5,716 nt of DNA from Alphaproteobacteria bacterium (GTDB taxonomy: Bacteria > Pseudomonadota > Alphaproteobacteria > Puniceispirillales > Puniceispirillaceae). The stretch is from contig WTHY01000153.1 in assembly GCA_011522945.1 (NCBI GenBank), positions 2,440 through 8,155 of the forward strand, written 5' to 3'. The notes below the pieces were generated by a model, which saw only the letters and a list, made by a program, of their open reading frames with translations, was not told the origin of the DNA and made no database searches. Made by a program: the position numbers and the translations under genes. Each line of letters opens with the position of its first letter. Position 1 is the first letter of the stretch. Positions 5,231 to 5,716 of the stretch are shown here, one piece after another.

Positions 5231-5716
5231 CTAAAGCTCATCTTTCCATGGCGGATTGCAGCCTTGCCGTCCACAATTAATAGCCGCAGCTTTTGCAGCC
5301 TTCTCAACCATCTGCATTTTATCTGCCAGTGATAAGGAAGATAAGTTAGATAATTGTCCAGAACCAGCCAGCCATACCAGCATGGTTGCCATAAAGGTAT
5401 CTCCGGCGCCTACAGTATCTTTCAGCTCAGAAACAGCTTTTGCCTTGATATCTGTCCAGCTGTCATCATGCCATACAGAGGCGCCTTCACCGCCTCTTGT
5501 TAGCACCACAACAGAGGCTGAACTTGCCTTGATAAGCTCTTGTAGCGCTGCTGTTTCGCTCATACCCTCATATAGCCAGCCTAGATCTTCGTCACTTAAT
5601 TTCACGATATCTGCCAGCCCCATAAGCCGGGCGATGCGGGCTCTATAGCTTTTTGGATCTGCGATTAATGAAGCACGCACATTCGGGTCTAGGCTCACGC
5701 ACAGATTAGACTCCTT
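5231..5716 (-). CDS. PfkB-family sugar kinase (fructokinase-like), C-terminal part
   Basis: C-terminal portion of a ribokinase/PfkB-family kinase that phosphorylates a sugar with ATP. The frame stays open to the right edge of the window (upstream codons read KESNLC), so the N-terminus lies outside; a GTG at 5698 falls inside the conserved VSLDPNVR block and is not a true start. Visible are SLDPNVRASLI, typical of fructokinase-like members, then IVKLSDEDLGWL, VVLTRGGEGASVW, and the PfkB signature 2 DTVGAGDTFMATML with the catalytic-base Asp in GAGD. The stop is TAG at 5231-5233. The sugar-binding N-terminal half is unseen, so fructose as substrate is an inference from the LDPNVR style. The gene converges on the SGNH hydrolase across the repeat region, and no neighbour in the window indicates its pathway. 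Confidence 0.88.
   Translation of the reverse strand, partial: KESNLCVSLDPNVRASLIADPKSYRARIARLMGLADIVKLSDEDLGWLYEGMSETAALQELIKASSASVVVLTRGGEGASVWHDDSWTDIKAKAVSELKDTVGAGDTFMATMLVWLAGSGQLSNLSSLSLADKMQMVEKAAKAAAINCGRQGCNPPWKDEL

Noticed and set aside
5231..5245. C-terminal KDEL in the sugar kinase
   Set aside because: KDEL retention is a eukaryotic endoplasmic reticulum signal; in a bacterial cytoplasmic kinase it is coincidence.
5256..5648. 130-codon plus-strand open frame
   Set aside because: It lies entirely antisense to the sugar kinase, which has clear family motifs; the plus-strand product shows none.

Overview
The window looks like part of a chromosome from a free-living, probably marine, alphaproteobacterium of moderate GC content. 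This rests on protein character: a PhoB/PhoR pair with near-canonical motifs, a cytoplasmic sulfatase of the phosphonate-monoester-hydrolase type, and an MsAcT-like SGNH esterase. A SAR116-like origin is a guess that cannot be tested from the sequence alone. No tRNA, rRNA, insertion sequence or CRISPR array was seen.

The left two thirds is a leftward (minus-strand) block. Transcribed in order, it holds a formylglycine-type sulfatase/phosphoesterase (2008-3669), a PhoR-type histidine kinase (885-2000, only 7 bases after the sulfatase stop) and a PhoB response regulator (53-763, after a 121-base gap). That gap carries a near-perfect Pho box (809-830), so phoB probably has its own PhoB-driven promoter besides any read-through from upstream. 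The PhoR has no membrane segment and carries Asn where the first Asp of the ATP-binding G1 box is usual. Placing an ester-cleaving hydrolase immediately upstream of the phosphate-starvation sensor, with no pst or phoU genes between, is the most interesting arrangement here.

A 258-base divergent intergenic region (3670-3927) separates this block from two rightward genes 11 bases apart. These are a pterin-4a-carbinolamine dehydratase (3928-4233) and a cytoplasmic SGNH/GDSL hydrolase (4245-4910).

The next 320 bases (4911-5230) hold no credible gene. They contain six tandem copies of a 14-bp unit, followed by a second, unrelated repeat with the same 14-bp period. The region lies between convergent genes. 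The window ends inside a leftward PfkB-family sugar kinase (5231 to the right edge), of which only the C-terminal part is present.

Overall this is a phosphate-response locus next to ordinary housekeeping genes. The unusual points are the hydrolase-phoR-phoB order, the soluble PhoR and the 14-bp arrays. No clearly new multi-gene defence or mobile system was seen.
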